Below the pieces are notes generated by a model. That model did no database searches and was not told where the DNA came from. It saw nothing but the letters and a program-made list of their open reading frames with translations. A stretch of 64,000 nucleotides of DNA. It comes from Glutamicibacter sp. JC586 (GTDB lineage Bacteria; Actinomycetota; Actinomycetes; Actinomycetales; Micrococcaceae). The stretch lies in the NCBI RefSeq assembly GCF_009805585.1, contig NZ_VHIN01000005.1:62001-126000 (forward strand). Reading direction: 5' to 3'. A program made the translations under genes and the position numbers. Shown in pieces: positions 1 through 9,670 of the stretch. Positions within the stretch are counted from its first letter, which is position 1. Each line of letters begins with the position of its first letter.

Positions 1-509
1 TGGGAGAACACAAAGTTCGTCTGCTCATCTTCGGTAATCAGGTGCCCTGCGCCACATAGTAGCTGTCGAGTGACCAAAAACGGAATGAGCATATCGGCAA
101 GTCGCTTAAACTCAATCTTGCGGGGAATCAGATAGTTCTCGTGGCATCCGTACGAATTGCCCGCCGAATCAACGTTGTTCTTGAACATATAGATTCGGCC
201 TTCGTGGCCTTCATCCAATAATTGATCTTCGGCTTGATCTACCAGATCAAGCATGAAGGCTTCACCGGCACGGTCATGGGCGATCAGCTGACTGAGTTGA
301 TCGCATTCAGCTGTTGCATATTCAGGGTGCGAGCCGACATCTAGATAGAGCCGTGAACCGTTTTCGAGGAACACGTTCGAGCTTCGCCCCCAGTTGACTA
401 CGGGCTTAAACAGGTGCCTCGCCGCATCTTCGGGAGTCAGCCGACGCCCGTCCGATGGGACATAGGTCAGTCCGAATTCCGTTTCAAGACCGAAAATTCT
501 GCGATCCAC
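1..509 (-). CDS. pafA: Pup--protein ligase PafA (5' part, runs off window)
   Basis: PafA ligates the C-terminal glutamate of Pup to lysines of target proteins, using ATP. Only the N-terminal 169 or so residues of an enzyme of about 450 are in the window. They begin [13 protein letters not shown], which carries the catalytic glutamate motif shared with Dop and glutamine synthetase folds. The later stretches [22 protein letters not shown] and GCHENYL are typical family motifs. The start is a GTG at 509. It lies 77 bp downstream of pup on the same strand, so the two are probably co-transcribed. In proteasome-bearing actinobacteria prcB and prcA sit in this gap; here there is no room for them. 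Confidence 0.95.
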   Translation of the reverse strand, partial: MDRRIFGLETEFGLTYVPSDGRRLTPEDAARHLFKPVVNWGRSSNVFLENGSRLYLDVGSHPEYATAECDQLSQLIAHDRAGEAFMLDLVDQAEDQLLDEGHEGRIYMFKNNVDSAGNSYGCHENYLIPRKIEFKRLADMLIPFLVTRQLLCGAGHLITEDEQTNFVFS

Positions 510-586
510 GCGTGGTTACTTCCCCTCGACTGCACAGATAATTTGAGTTGATGTCAGTTGATCAATGCCCTGCCGGCATTGCGGGA

Positions 587-772
587 CTACTGTCCACCTT
601 TTTGTACAAAGCCACGAACAAATTCCTCGGCGTTAGACTCAAGAACCGAGTCGATTTCGTCGAGCAGGTCATCAACGCCAGCGGATTGTGCGTTGGTGTT
701 AACTTGAATCTCTTCAGCTTCCTGCGACTGATTCTGGCTTGCGCGGCGAGCTGAGAAGCTTTCCTGAGTCAT
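587..772 (-). CDS. pup: Prokaryotic ubiquitin-like protein Pup
   Basis: A 61-residue, Glu/Asp-rich, probably disordered protein with the Pup C-terminal pattern: an acidic helix ([12 protein letters not shown]) and the end [11 protein letters not shown]. Pup is the small tag attached to lysines by PafA. The terminal residue is Gln, so Dop must deamidate it to Glu before ligation. The ATG start has a good upstream ribosome site (TTTAGGAG). It sits between dop (62 bp upstream) and pafA (77 bp downstream) on the same strand. The only lysine is the one next to the GGQ end. Confidence 0.97.
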   Translation of the reverse strand: MTQESFSARRASQNQSQEAEEIQVNTNAQSAGVDDLLDEIDSVLESNAEEFVRGFVQKGGQ

Positions 773-834
773 TACTATCTCCTAAAATCTAAAATCACGT
801 CTATGAACTGAGATTCATACCTATTCTGCGCTGA

Positions 835-2451
835 TTATCGGCGTCGAGCCAATTCATCAATGAACTCCGAAATCTGCAGCTCAGCATCGAATAGATCTCC
901 TACGCTCTTTCGCGTCCCGCCGAGTGGTTCGGCCATGTGGAAACGACTGATCTGCCGAGCACCTGGCACTGCAAAGGACAATGCGTCCCAGTTCGCTGCA
1001 ATCACGTAGGGCGCATAGCGTTGTAGGGCCATCCCCCGCAGATAAGCGCGGGTGTCTTCGGGTGGGTTCGTCACTGCTTGATTGATTTCGTCTTGGCTAA
1101 AGAGCGTTTGCATCGCACCTCGAGCCGCTAGGCGATAATACAAACCCTTCTCTGTGCGCAGATCGGCCCATTGCAAATCCATCATTGCGACCCTAGGGTC
1201 GGCAAGTGACAACTGGTGTCGGTCGGCGAATCCATTGATCAGCTTGTACTTTGCGATCCAATCAATTTGATCCGACGCTTCCAATGGATCGCGTTCTAAG
1301 ATGTCTAGAATGTTCTGCCAGCGTTCCAGAATTTCTGCGGTATCCGGATCATCAATTCCACGAGCAGCACAATACTTTTGACTGGCCTCGAAATAGAGCC
1401 ACTGAATCTCAATGGCTGTAAGTTCTCGACCATCTCGGAGCCTCACGGCAGTCTTCAGCGAAGGGTCATGACTAATTTGTTGGAGCGCTTGAACTGGTTC
1501 GGCCAGCTCAATGTCCGGTGCCATGTTCGCTTCAATCAGCGAGAGCACCAGATTGGTCGTGCCTACTCGGAGTAAGGTCGAAATCTGGCCCAGGTTTGCA
1601 TCCCCGATGATCACATGCAATCGACGATATTTGTCCCAGTTGGCATGCGGCTCGTCACGTGTATTGATGATGGGTCGGTTGATCGTCGTCTCTAGACCAA
1701 CTTCAGCTTCAAAAAAATCAGCACGTTGCGAGATCTGGAAGGCCGCCTTTTGGCCGAGCATGCCCTGTCCCACTCGCCCGGAACCACAGAAAATTTGTCG
1801 ACTCGCGAAGAACGGAGTTAATCCCTTGACGATGGAGGAGAATTCTACTTCTCGCGGAAGTAGGTAATTCTCATGAGAACCGTAGGAGACAGACTTGTTG
1901 TCGGTGTTGTTCTTGTATAGCAGTAATTCGCCACCGCCCAAACGTTGTGCCGTCGCTGCTGCGCGTCGCATCACCTCATCACCCGCTTGATCCCACAGAA
2001 CTGCTGCCCGTGGAGTTAGCGATTCTGGGCTGGAGTACTCTGGGTGCGCGTGGTCAACGTAGAGCCTGGCGCCATTGCCCAGAACCATGTTCATGACAAC
2101 TTCTGTTGAGTCTTTCTCTTGGTACAAAGTAGACCCAACACGGGCGTCATTGCCATCCAAAGCGATGGACTCAGCAGTCCAGATTCCAGATTCTACTAGC
2201 CCTGGCTCAACATCAGTCAGCTGACTAGGGTGGGCCTGCTCACGAGAGATAGAAAAACCACGAACGTCCTGCAAAGGCGACTCGTCCGCATAGTCCCAGC
2301 GTGCTGCCATTGCGCTTGAATTTTGCTGCGCAACTAGTTGAGCGTAGGCGTCAACAATCTGGGCCGAGAGCACCGTGGCATTGGCGTTGGGCATTTGTGG
2401 GCGAATAATCCCGTATTCAGTCTCTAGTCCGACCAGACGACGCGCGCTCAT
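835..2451 (-). CDS. dop: Pup deamidase/depupylase Dop
   Basis: Dop deamidates the C-terminal Gln of Pup and also removes Pup from substrates. The 538 residues are in the expected range and start [14 protein letters not shown], the paralogous equivalent of the PafA start. At about residues 64-115 there is the longer insertion expected for the Dop loop. [13 protein letters not shown] and [13 protein letters not shown] follow with the nucleotide and metal site residues. The ATG overlaps the stop of the upstream ATPase gene by 4 bp (ATGA), so translation is probably coupled. PafA is the only close alternative, and it is present separately downstream. Confidence 0.96.
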   Translation of the reverse strand: MSARRLVGLETEYGIIRPQMPNANATVLSAQIVDAYAQLVAQQNSSAMAARWDYADESPLQDVRGFSISREQAHPSQLTDVEPGLVESGIWTAESIALDGNDARVGSTLYQEKDSTEVVMNMVLGNGARLYVDHAHPEYSSPESLTPRAAVLWDQAGDEVMRRAAATAQRLGGGELLLYKNNTDNKSVSYGSHENYLLPREVEFSSIVKGLTPFFASRQIFCGSGRVGQGMLGQKAAFQISQRADFFEAEVGLETTINRPIINTRDEPHANWDKYRRLHVIIGDANLGQISTLLRVGTTNLVLSLIEANMAPDIELAEPVQALQQISHDPSLKTAVRLRDGRELTAIEIQWLYFEASQKYCAARGIDDPDTAEILERWQNILDILERDPLEASDQIDWIAKYKLINGFADRHQLSLADPRVAMMDLQWADLRTEKGLYYRLAARGAMQTLFSQDEINQAVTNPPEDTRAYLRGMALQRYAPYVIAANWDALSFAVPGARQISRFHMAEPLGGTRKSVGDLFDAELQISEFIDELARRR

Positions 2452-4130
2452 GAGGTGGCCTCGTGAGTAACCAAGGAACGAATGTTGCTAATCCGCTCCC
2501 CCTTGCGTCCTGAAATACGAGCCCAATCATCCGGGTTAGTGGTGTTTGGCATGTCTTCGTGTTCAGCGAATTCTTCTCGAACTGCACGGGACAAGTACTC
2601 CATTTTTAACCCGCGGTCTCCACCGGTAATCAGGGCTTTGATCGCGTGCTTCTTGGCCCGGTCAACGATGTTGTGAATTACCGCGCCCGAGGCAAAATCC
2701 TTGAAATAGAGGATCTCGGTTTCTCCGGTCACATAGGTGACCTCCAAGAACTCGTTGATCCGGTCTGTGGAATACATTTCCGACACAGTCGAATCAATCA
2801 TGCGCCGAATCGTAGCAGCCGCATCATCCGCATCGGCCGCCAGCTCGTCTTGATGCAACGGGAGTTTGGTGGTCAGGTATTTGCTAAAGATCTCGGCTGC
2901 TCCCTCTGCATCAGGGCGTCGAATTTTGATCTTCACGTCCAGACGACCTGGACGCAAAATGGCGGGGTCAATCATGTCCTCACGGTTTGAAGCGCCGATA
3001 ACAATCACGTTATCCAAGCGTTCAACTCCGTCAATTTCTGCCAATAGTTGGGGAACAATAGTGGTCTCCACATCGGAAGAAACACCGGTGCCACGTGTGC
3101 GGAACAGCGCCTCCATTTCGTCGAAGAAGACCACGACTGGGTCACCGTGCAGTGCCTTCTCGCGTGCTCTGGCAAAGATCAATCGAATGTGTCGTTCGGT
3201 CTCACCCACGTACTTATCTAACAGCTCCGGGCCCTTGATATTCAAGAAGTAGCTGCGGGTGCTGTTGCCTTCCTTGCGCTCGAGCACACGCTGTGACAAA
3301 GAGTGGGCTACGGCTTTGGCAATCAGAGTCTTGCCGCAGCCTGGAGGGCCATAAAGTAGGATCCCCTTTGGCGCACTCAACCCGTGCTCACGGTAGAGCT
3401 CTGGGTGAGTGAACGGCAATTCAACTGAGTCTTTGATCGCTTCGATTTGCGAGTTCAGCCCGCCAATATCGGAATAGGCAATTTCCGGCACTTCCTCGAG
3501 AACCAGCGATTGCATGTCTGTGAGCTGTACACGGCTCACCGCCATACCACTTCGTGAATCTACGGTGAGCTGGTCGCCAACGCGCAAATGAGTTTTACGC
3601 AGCGGGTCGGCCAATTCAATAACTCGCTGGTCGTCGGCTCGTGCCATAACCACTGCAAGATTCTCGTCTAGTAGCTCTTTGACAGTGACCAGTTCACCGG
3701 TTTCTTCAAATCCTAAAGCAGCAACGACGACAAGAGCTTCGTTCAGCAAGACCTGCTGACCAATGAGAACCGAGTCAAAGTCCATCAATGGGCTCACCGT
3801 GACGCGCATTTTGCGTCCGGAGTAGACAACATCAACGCTTTGGACGCCGGTGGATTCGATACCCTGACCTGGCTCAGGATGCTTGCGCGGATGTTTGGCA
3901 ACGACCGTGCCATGGCTAAAGGGGGTGTCTCCGTCTTTTTCCAGCGCTGCTTTCAAGGTAATGATTTGCTCGCGCGTGGTCTCTAGTAACGCAACTAGTC
4001 GCTGGTTGTTGCCGCTTAGCCCGGAAAGTTGCTTGTCGAGATTGCGATTCTTATCGCGCAGTACATTAACTTGGCGTTCGGTCATTTGCAGACGTTCTGC
4101 CAATTGTTCTGTCTCGTGGTGTTCGTTCAC
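2448..4130 (-). CDS. arc: AAA ATPase Mpa/ARC of the Pup system
   Basis: Ring-forming AAA+ unfoldase that recognises Pup through an N-terminal coiled coil and threads pupylated proteins. Seen here: a coiled-coil region in the first 65 residues (heptad-like, with [13 protein letters not shown]), an OB-type interdomain, Walker A GPPGCGKT, Walker B VVFFDE and the arginine-finger region ILRPGRLD. I prefer the GTG at 4130, preceded by GGGAG at suitable spacing; the frame is open to a GTG at 4199 with a weaker site. The C-terminus ends THEATS and lacks the GQYL-like tail with penultimate Tyr that docks Mpa on the 20S proteasome. This agrees with the missing prcBA genes. It overlaps dop by 4 bp. Confidence 0.93.
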   Translation of the reverse strand: MNEHHETEQLAERLQMTERQVNVLRDKNRNLDKQLSGLSGNNQRLVALLETTREQIITLKAALEKDGDTPFSHGTVVAKHPRKHPEPGQGIESTGVQSVDVVYSGRKMRVTVSPLMDFDSVLIGQQVLLNEALVVVAALGFEETGELVTVKELLDENLAVVMARADDQRVIELADPLRKTHLRVGDQLTVDSRSGMAVSRVQLTDMQSLVLEEVPEIAYSDIGGLNSQIEAIKDSVELPFTHPELYREHGLSAPKGILLYGPPGCGKTLIAKAVAHSLSQRVLERKEGNSTRSYFLNIKGPELLDKYVGETERHIRLIFARAREKALHGDPVVVFFDEMEALFRTRGTGVSSDVETTIVPQLLAEIDGVERLDNVIVIGASNREDMIDPAILRPGRLDVKIKIRRPDAEGAAEIFSKYLTTKLPLHQDELAADADDAAATIRRMIDSTVSEMYSTDRINEFLEVTYVTGETEILYFKDFASGAVIHNIVDRAKKHAIKALITGGDRGLKMEYLSRAVREEFAEHEDMPNTTNPDDWARISGRKGERISNIRSLVTHEATS

Positions 4131-4220
4131 GTTCCAACTCCCAACTTGCAACGTCGTTGCTAGCCGCCTAGCAACGAGTTTTTCCGGCACTCGGCGCACC
4201 GTCTTGATTCCATCCTAAGA

Positions 4221-4290
4221 ACTTCGGGCCCCGAGTGCGGAACACTCAGGGCCCGAAGTCACATAGTGAGACGCAATGTCTCACTATGTG
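4221..4290. terminator. Two back-to-back perfect hairpins between trmI and arc
   Basis: First hairpin: arms 4221-4231 and 4249-4259 are an exact 11-bp inverted repeat, extended inside by GAGTG/CACTC around a CGGAA loop. Second hairpin: arms 4260-4272 and 4278-4290 are an exact 13-bp inverted repeat with a 5-base loop. They fill the gap between the end of trmI and the start of arc. Neither has a strong T-run in the minus direction, so termination or attenuation between trmI and arc is inference. Confidence 0.7.
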
Positions 4291-4303
4291 AAAATCTAGC
4301 TAT

Positions 4304-5359
4304 CTAGTTATCTTCTGATTTTTCTGAATTCAGAGCATCACGCACGCGTACAGACTGGTTTGCGTCACGAGCAGCGCGACGCAGTTTCTTGTCTGAAATT
4401 CCACGCTCACCCAGAGCTTCTGCGCTCCACTCTTGATCATCGTGGTCTCGTGTCCACGCGCTCAGGTCTTCGGAAGAGTAAGAATGTTCTTTGATTCTCT
4501 TGGCCTTGGGAATACCGTCTGCCGAGTCCGCCAACCGGCGGCACGTGATCAAGAAAGCAGTGTGCGCCACCATGCGGTGGTCCGGGCGAACAGCCAAACC
4601 GTCCACGTGCCAGCCACGTACAAGCGTTTCGAAACATTCAGGCTCAGTAAACTGACCCGATGCACGAATGGCTTCGACCACGCGTGACATCTGAGTCACC
4701 GAAGAAACGTAGTTGGTCCAAACGCCACCCGGAGCAAGAACGGTTGCAACAGCATCTAGGCATTCCCAAGGGCTGAGCATATCCAGCACGACTCGGTCAA
4801 CACTTGCTGGCTCTTCGAGCTCTACTACCTTGTCCTGGAAATCTCCAATGGAGATCTTCCATGAAGGATGGTCTCCACCAAATACGGTGGAGACGTTGCC
4901 GCGGGCAATATCGGCGAATTCTTCACGTCGCTCAAAGGAGTGCAGGAATCCCTCGTCGCCGACGGCACGCAAGAGAGAAATGGACAATGCGCCCGAGCCC
5001 ACGCCGGCCTCAACTACGCGTGCACCCGGGAAAATATCGCCGAACTGCACAATCTGTGCGGCGTCTTTCGGGTAGACCACCGTCGCTCCACGCGGCATGG
5101 AGAGCACAAAGTCTTTTGCAAGTGGGCGAAGCGCCTGATAGCGGAATCCATCAATATTCTCGATCACCGAACCTTCAGGCAAACCAATGATGGCCTCATG
5201 CGGCAACACACCCTTATGGGTATGGAATTCACCACCGTTTTGCAAGGTGATCGTATTGATTCGACGCTTTTCGTCGGTCAACTGTACGCGGTCGCCTACG
5301 CGGAATGGTCCGCGTCGGGCTGCCGCACCATGGGGCGCCGGGGTGATGGCTTCGCTCAC
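4304..5359 (-). CDS. trmI: tRNA (adenine-58-N1)-methyltransferase TrmI
   Basis: SAM-dependent methyltransferase that makes m1A58 in the tRNA T-loop. The 351 residues comprise an N-terminal beta domain (FRVGDRVQLTDEKRR), then a Rossmann domain with SAM motif VVEAGVGSGALSISLL and motif RVVLDMLSPWE. Its placement directly before the Pup-system ATPase is a usual actinobacterial arrangement. The start is a GTG with an AAAAGGA ribosome site 9 bases upstream. The C-terminal 60 residues are charged and likely flexible. Confident family call; the base specificity follows from the family. Confidence 0.93.
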   Translation of the reverse strand: MSEAITPAPHGAAARRGPFRVGDRVQLTDEKRRINTITLQNGGEFHTHKGVLPHEAIIGLPEGSVIENIDGFRYQALRPLAKDFVLSMPRGATVVYPKDAAQIVQFGDIFPGARVVEAGVGSGALSISLLRAVGDEGFLHSFERREEFADIARGNVSTVFGGDHPSWKISIGDFQDKVVELEEPASVDRVVLDMLSPWECLDAVATVLAPGGVWTNYVSSVTQMSRVVEAIRASGQFTEPECFETLVRGWHVDGLAVRPDHRMVAHTAFLITCRRLADSADGIPKAKRIKEHSYSSEDLSAWTRDHDDQEWSAEALGERGISDKKLRRAARDANQSVRVRDALNSEKSEDN

Positions 5360-5403
5360 TGGGGGTGGTCCTTTTCTTGATGCTTAATTCAGTTTTTTAA
5401 AGT

Positions 5404-6531
5404 TTACTTGCGCCGGCCGGTAACGGCTTTGACGATATCGCGCTGATGCAGCAACCCGACAACATGTCCTTGGCCACTAATCACCGCATATTCCGCCGAT
5501 TCAACGCTGGCTAAGTAGTCAATGAGTGCACGTCCATCGGATTCTTGGGCCACTATGGCTCCCTGGCCCAACGCTCTGGACACTGCAAGGGCAGGAACCT
5601 GGTTAGCGTTCGACGCATCGACTCGTGACAGTGCGTGGGTATCAACAACGCCTACGGGCATGCCTTGAGCATCCACGAGGATAATCGAGCCCTCGCGCTG
5701 ACTTTGCCTGGCTAACACGTCTGAAACCATTACGTGCGACAGCATTGCCGAAGCCGGGGTCATGAGATCTGAGGCAATCACGGTGGGAAGGTTCAGCATC
5801 ATCTTTGAATGCGCAATCAGCGACGTGGTTGCCTGCCACATAAAGATCGCCACCATCAGCCCAACAACAGCGGTGATGATTTGTACTTCTTGCCCGCGAA
5901 GGTAGGGGAACGCCACGAAGAAAAAGACAACACCGATGGCGATAACCCGGCCAACCCAACTCGAGGCGATCGTGCCCTTAAATTGGGATCCGGTAGCTTT
6001 CCAAACAATCGATTCGACCAGCCGACCTCCATCTAGGGGAAGTCCCGGTAGTGCGTTAAATCCGCCGAGCAATAAGTTGGAGTAGATGAAGAAGTCCAAG
6101 AGCAGTTTGGCGTAGACGCTCACTTCAACGTTCTGAAGCACCAGCCAGCCAATACCGGCCAGCACAAAGTTTGATACGGGTCCCGACAAGGCCACCCATA
6201 AGGACGCACCGGGCTTAGCTTTGAACGATCCAAACTGGGTGTGTCCACCCATGAGCGTGAGCACAATATGGGCATCTGGCCATTTAAAAGCACGTGCCGT
6301 CATCGCGTGAGCGACCTCATGGATCAGTACCGCCACGGCAATGACTACAGCACAGGCGAAACCCATGAGGTAGGCGTTAAGGGCCGGAATCCACTGGGTC
6401 CGAGAAAGCTGAAGCCCCACGGATATGGTAATTACAGCCGTGATAATGAACCATGAGCTCGAAAGATATACCGGAACCCCGGCAATACGACCGAGCTTTA
6501 TTCCGGGAGCTTGTTCTGAAGTTTCGCTCAC
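5404..6531 (-). CDS. Site-2 protease family (M50) membrane metalloprotease with CBS-like domain
   Basis: Integral membrane zinc protease, 375 residues. Hydrophobic segments cover roughly residues 20-230. Zinc ligands are in HEVAHA near residue 71 and LPLDGGR (the LDG motif) near residue 165. The C-terminal 120 residues form a soluble CBS-type region, including IILVDAQGMPVGVVD and YAVISGQGHVVGLL. This order matches the Rv2625c-like branch of site-2 proteases. The GTG start overlaps the HAD gene stop by 4 bp (GTGA), indicating an operon. Family members cleave membrane-bound anti-sigma factors or similar substrates. The substrate here is unknown, and CBS domains suggest nucleotide control. Confidence 0.88.
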   Translation of the reverse strand: MSETSEQAPGIKLGRIAGVPVYLSSSWFIITAVITISVGLQLSRTQWIPALNAYLMGFACAVVIAVAVLIHEVAHAMTARAFKWPDAHIVLTLMGGHTQFGSFKAKPGASLWVALSGPVSNFVLAGIGWLVLQNVEVSVYAKLLLDFFIYSNLLLGGFNALPGLPLDGGRLVESIVWKATGSQFKGTIASSWVGRVIAIGVVFFFVAFPYLRGQEVQIITAVVGLMVAIFMWQATTSLIAHSKMMLNLPTVIASDLMTPASAMLSHVMVSDVLARQSQREGSIILVDAQGMPVGVVDTHALSRVDASNANQVPALAVSRALGQGAIVAQESDGRALIDYLASVESAEYAVISGQGHVVGLLHQRDIVKAVTGRRK

Positions 6532-7241
6532 GCGTTAACCTGCACCAACCATCGAGTCATTTCTTCTACGTTCACATCTTCTAGACTTTTGATGCGGCGC
6601 CAATTTCCCTCGCCTGGATCAATCGCATTAGGAATAAGTACTGCATGCAAGCCAGCGGCAGAAGCAGCAGCGATTCCAGGTACCGAATCTTCAAATCCGA
6701 TGCACCGTGTAGCAACGAGTTGCTGATCAAGAGCTTCACTTAGCAGTTCAAGACCACGAAGGTAAGGTTCTGGATGTGGCTTACCTTGACTAACTTCTTC
6801 GCCGGTCACAGTTGCTTGAAAAGTGCCTTCCGGAAGCTGTGCCAACAGCTCATTCACGATGCTACGTTCAGACATCGTGACCAAGGCCTGCGGTATCCCC
6901 GCTTCAGTACAGGCCATCAACAATTCTTTGGCTCCTGGACGCCAAGGAATTTCGCGCTGAAGACCGGCGATCACCTCGGTACTGAGCAAATCTATGATTT
7001 GGCGCGAATCAAGTTTGACCCCAGCTTCTTGGAGAACTCGTGCCGAGTTGGGAAGGGCGCTGCCTACCAATGACAGGCCCTGTTCTTCGCTCCAACGCCC
7101 ACCATGTGCGGCTACCAATTCTTCCTCGGCAGCGATCCAATATGGCTCGGTGTCGATCAAGGTGCCGTCCATATCCCATAGGACAGCTTGCGGTGTCATG
7201 GAGTGTGGGCCGGAATTAAAGTCAAAACTGGTGCTTGGCAT
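6528..7241 (-). CDS. HAD family hydrolase (phosphoglycolate/beta-phosphoglucomutase-like)
   Basis: 237-residue haloacid dehalogenase-type phosphatase. Motif I is WDMDGTLIDTEP (nucleophile Asp and acid/base Asp), motif II is VTMSER, motif III is the Lys of GKPHPEPY, and motif IV is GFEDSVPGIAAA. A helical cap domain sits between motifs I and II, as in subclass IA. The substrate is probably a small phosphorylated sugar or glycolate, but the sequence does not decide this. Its stop overlaps the start of the site-2 protease. The ATG at 7241 is taken as start; an internal ATG at 7199 would also keep the whole domain. Confidence 0.88.
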   Translation of the reverse strand: MPSTSFDFNSGPHSMTPQAVLWDMDGTLIDTEPYWIAAEEELVAAHGGRWSEEQGLSLVGSALPNSARVLQEAGVKLDSRQIIDLLSTEVIAGLQREIPWRPGAKELLMACTEAGIPQALVTMSERSIVNELLAQLPEGTFQATVTGEEVSQGKPHPEPYLRGLELLSEALDQQLVATRCIGFEDSVPGIAAASAAGLHAVLIPNAIDPGEGNWRRIKSLEDVNVEEMTRWLVQVNA

Positions 7242-7323
7242 GAGTCCATTCTAGATGGAAGAGTGGGGCTAAGCCGCTTTGGCAAGCCACGCTGTGGGCT
7301 AAAACGCTGGATAGGAGTTTTCA

Positions 7324-8232
7324 ATGAACAAGGATTTCCACACCCCAACGCTGAATACCTATGTTGCCCAGAGTGATCATGAGATTCGCCCCACTATCGT
7401 CGTAGCAGCCTTTGAAGGATGGAATGATGCCGGCTCAGCGGCCAGCGATGCGGTGCGCCTACTGTTGGAGGATCAAACCTTCGAACTCATCTGCACCATC
7501 GGGGAAGATGACTTTTACGACTATCAATTTTCCCGCCCCAAGACTCGCCGTACCGAACACGGTGCGGTGGTGGAATGGCCACGCACCGAAATATATAAGA
7601 TCGATCTCCCCCAGGCAGCGGCGGATCTTTTGGTTGTTCTAGGTGTGGAACCCACGTTCAAGTGGCAAAGCTTCTGCGCACAAATTCTCGATGTGGCTCA
7701 AGCGCATAATGCACAGGCAATCGTGACCCTCGGTGCACTGTTGGCGGATGTTCCCCACACCCGACCGGTACCGACTTCGCTGACCAGCGACGATGCTGGA
7801 TTCCAGGAGTATTTCAACGTCAAGCCTTCTGATTACGAAGGACCCACCGGAATTCCATCAATTCTGGGCATGGAGTTCCAACGTCGACAGATTCCCTACA
7901 TGTCACTCTGGGCTCAGCTATCGCACTATGTGGCGCAGTCTCCGAGTCCACGAGTCCAACTGGCCCTCATTGAGCTGCTCGAAGAATTATTGCCGGTGAC
8001 CTTGACCGCCCAGCAGCTACGTGAGGATGCCTTGGCTTGGAAGCATGGGGTTGATGAACTAGCGGCAGCGGATCCGGACGTTGCTAAGTACGTGAAACAG
8101 CTCGAAGAGGCCACGGATACTAGCGATTTGCCCGAGGCCAGCGGCGAATCAATCGCACGCGAATTCGAGCGCTATCTACGCCGACGTGGCAAGTTCCGTC
8201 CGGATGGATCAGGGACCGACTTCGAAGCGTGA
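7324..8232 (+). CDS. PAC2 family protein
   Basis: 302-residue protein of the PAC2 fold, named after eukaryotic proteasome assembly chaperone 2. Diagnostic stretches are ATIVVAAFEGWNDAG-like sequence near residue 25 and VTLGALLADVPHTRPV near residue 140. The ATG is preceded by an AGGAG ribosome site. Actinobacterial members are common and of unclear function. Some have been discussed in relation to the bacterial proteasome, but this locus lacks prcBA about 7 kb away, so a chaperone role for a 20S core is not supported here. It is convergent with mshC. Confidence 0.88.
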   Translation: MNKDFHTPTLNTYVAQSDHEIRPTIVVAAFEGWNDAGSAASDAVRLLLEDQTFELICTIGEDDFYDYQFSRPKTRRTEHGAVVEWPRTEIYKIDLPQAAADLLVVLGVEPTFKWQSFCAQILDVAQAHNAQAIVTLGALLADVPHTRPVPTSLTSDDAGFQEYFNVKPSDYEGPTGIPSILGMEFQRRQIPYMSLWAQLSHYVAQSPSPRVQLALIELLEELLPVTLTAQQLREDALAWKHGVDELAAADPDVAKYVKQLEEATDTSDLPEASGESIAREFERYLRRRGKFRPDGSGTDFEA

Positions 8233-8244
8233 AGCCGGTCCCTG
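8210..8244 (+). terminator. Inverted repeat spanning the PAC2 gene stop codon
   Basis: Exact 9-bp arms at 8210-8218 and 8236-8244 flank the stop codon at 8230-8232 and are followed by AAATAA. There is no T-run on the plus strand, so factor-independent termination is only a weak suggestion. Confidence 0.4.
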
Positions 8245-8280
8245 AAATAACCAGTTGCCCTTCCCTGGGCAAGGCAATTA

Positions 8281-9543
8281 CTAGAGTTTAAGACCAAGAA
8301 GTGCGTCGATCCCATCACGCAAAAGCTGCGCACCGTCACCGAGATTTGCTGATGGTTTTGCTGCCCACTGATCGATAGCATTCAAAGCTGCTGGTGCGTC
8401 TAGATCATTTGCCATGTGAGTGCGAATACTGTTGAGCAACTCGGTAGCTTCCTGTTCGGAGGCTACCTTAAGGCGTTCACGCCACGCAGCGACGCGTCCT
8501 TGAGCTGTGGCGAGCAATTCGTCGGTCCAGAACCAATCGGTACGGTAGTGCTGCGAGAGCAGCACTGCACGAATGGTTACCGGTTCAACACCTGCTGCGC
8601 GAAGCTTGGAAACCAAAACAAGGTTGCCCAGGGACTTGCTCATCTTTTCGCCGTCCAAGCCGACCATGCCGGTGTGAACGTACGTTTGCGCAAGTTCATG
8701 CTGGTCGCTGGCTGCAGCGTGCGCGGCCGAGAATTCGTGGTGTGGGAAGATCAGATCCGACCCGCCACCTTGAACCGTGAACGGAGCCGGCAGGGTCTTG
8801 CGAGCAATGACTGAGCACTCAATATGCCAGCCTGGGCGACCAGTCCCCAGTTTGCCGCCGTCCCATGAAGGTTCGCCGTCACGAGCCGCACGCCACAGCA
8901 GTGGGTCCAGAGCGTCTCGCTTACCGGTGCGTTGCGGATCTCCACCACGCTCGGCGAAGAAACCAAGCATAGTCTCGCGGTCGTAGTTAGAAACCGAACC
9001 CAGTTTCCACGCGTCGTTCTGCGCTGCATAGGTATCGAAGTAGATATCTCCTTCAACACCGTCAGCACCGGCCGGCACCCGGTAAGCAAGGTCAGCTTCT
9101 AACAGTTCTTCCACCACAGGAACCAGCCATTGAATCGACTCGACGGCGCCAATGTAATTCTGTGGCGGAATCACGTTGAGGGCTTCCATGTCGTCGCGGA
9201 AGAGCTGAACCTGCTCTTCGGCAAGATCTCGCCAGTCCACACCGTTAGCGTTTGCTCGTTCTAACAGCGGATCATCCACATCCGTAATGTTTTGTGAGTA
9301 TGCAACGCTTCGCCCGCTATCAAGCCAGGTGCGGTGCACCAGGTCAAAGGTGACATACGTCGAGGCATGGCCCATATGGGTGGCATCGTACGGGGTGATC
9401 CCGCAGACGTACATACTAGCGTCGGCAGTAGCAGCATCCGCAGGTGCGGTGGCCTGCAGGTTACCTGTGGCGGTATTAAAGAGTTCCAGTATTGGTGCTG
9501 AACCAACCACCTGAGGCACCTCAGGGTTTTTCCACGCGTGCAC
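8281..9543 (-). CDS. mshC: L-cysteine:1D-myo-inositol 2-amino-2-deoxy-alpha-D-glucopyranoside ligase MshC
   Basis: Adds cysteine to GlcN-inositol in mycothiol synthesis, using ATP. The 420-residue protein is related to class I cysteinyl-tRNA synthetase: the HIGH-like motif is HMGH (in ATHMGHAST) and the KMSKS motif is in [10 protein letters not shown]. The opening [11 protein letters not shown] and the zinc-binding region around WHIECS fit MshC. It lacks the long C-terminal anticodon domain of true CysS. The start is a GTG with an AAAGGA ribosome site nine bases upstream. mshA, for the first pathway step, lies 11 kb away in this window. Confidence 0.95.
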   Translation of the reverse strand: MHAWKNPEVPQVVGSAPILELFNTATGNLQATAPADAATADASMYVCGITPYDATHMGHASTYVTFDLVHRTWLDSGRSVAYSQNITDVDDPLLERANANGVDWRDLAEEQVQLFRDDMEALNVIPPQNYIGAVESIQWLVPVVEELLEADLAYRVPAGADGVEGDIYFDTYAAQNDAWKLGSVSNYDRETMLGFFAERGGDPQRTGKRDALDPLLWRAARDGEPSWDGGKLGTGRPGWHIECSVIARKTLPAPFTVQGGGSDLIFPHHEFSAAHAAASDQHELAQTYVHTGMVGLDGEKMSKSLGNLVLVSKLRAAGVEPVTIRAVLLSQHYRTDWFWTDELLATAQGRVAAWRERLKVASEQEATELLNSIRTHMANDLDAPAALNAIDQWAAKPSANLGDGAQLLRDGIDALLGLKL

Positions 9544-9626
9544 TGATGTACGTCCTTTCGCAGATGCGACGATTTTCTTCCTTTAAGTCCAAGTGAAGCA
9601 GGACTAGGTTTATTCCCGTTAACGCA

Positions 9627-9658
9627 GAGATGTCCGTGAAGCGATCCACGGACATCTC
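9627..9658. terminator. Hairpin between uppP and mshC
   Basis: Exact 12-bp inverted repeat (arms 9627-9638 and 9647-9658, 8-base loop) just after the end of uppP. On the plus strand it runs into a T-rich stretch (AATTTTTTGG). On the minus strand, the direction of uppP, the following tract is poor. It is probably the end of the uppP transcript. Confidence 0.6.
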
Positions 9659-9670
9659 CAATTTTTTGGA

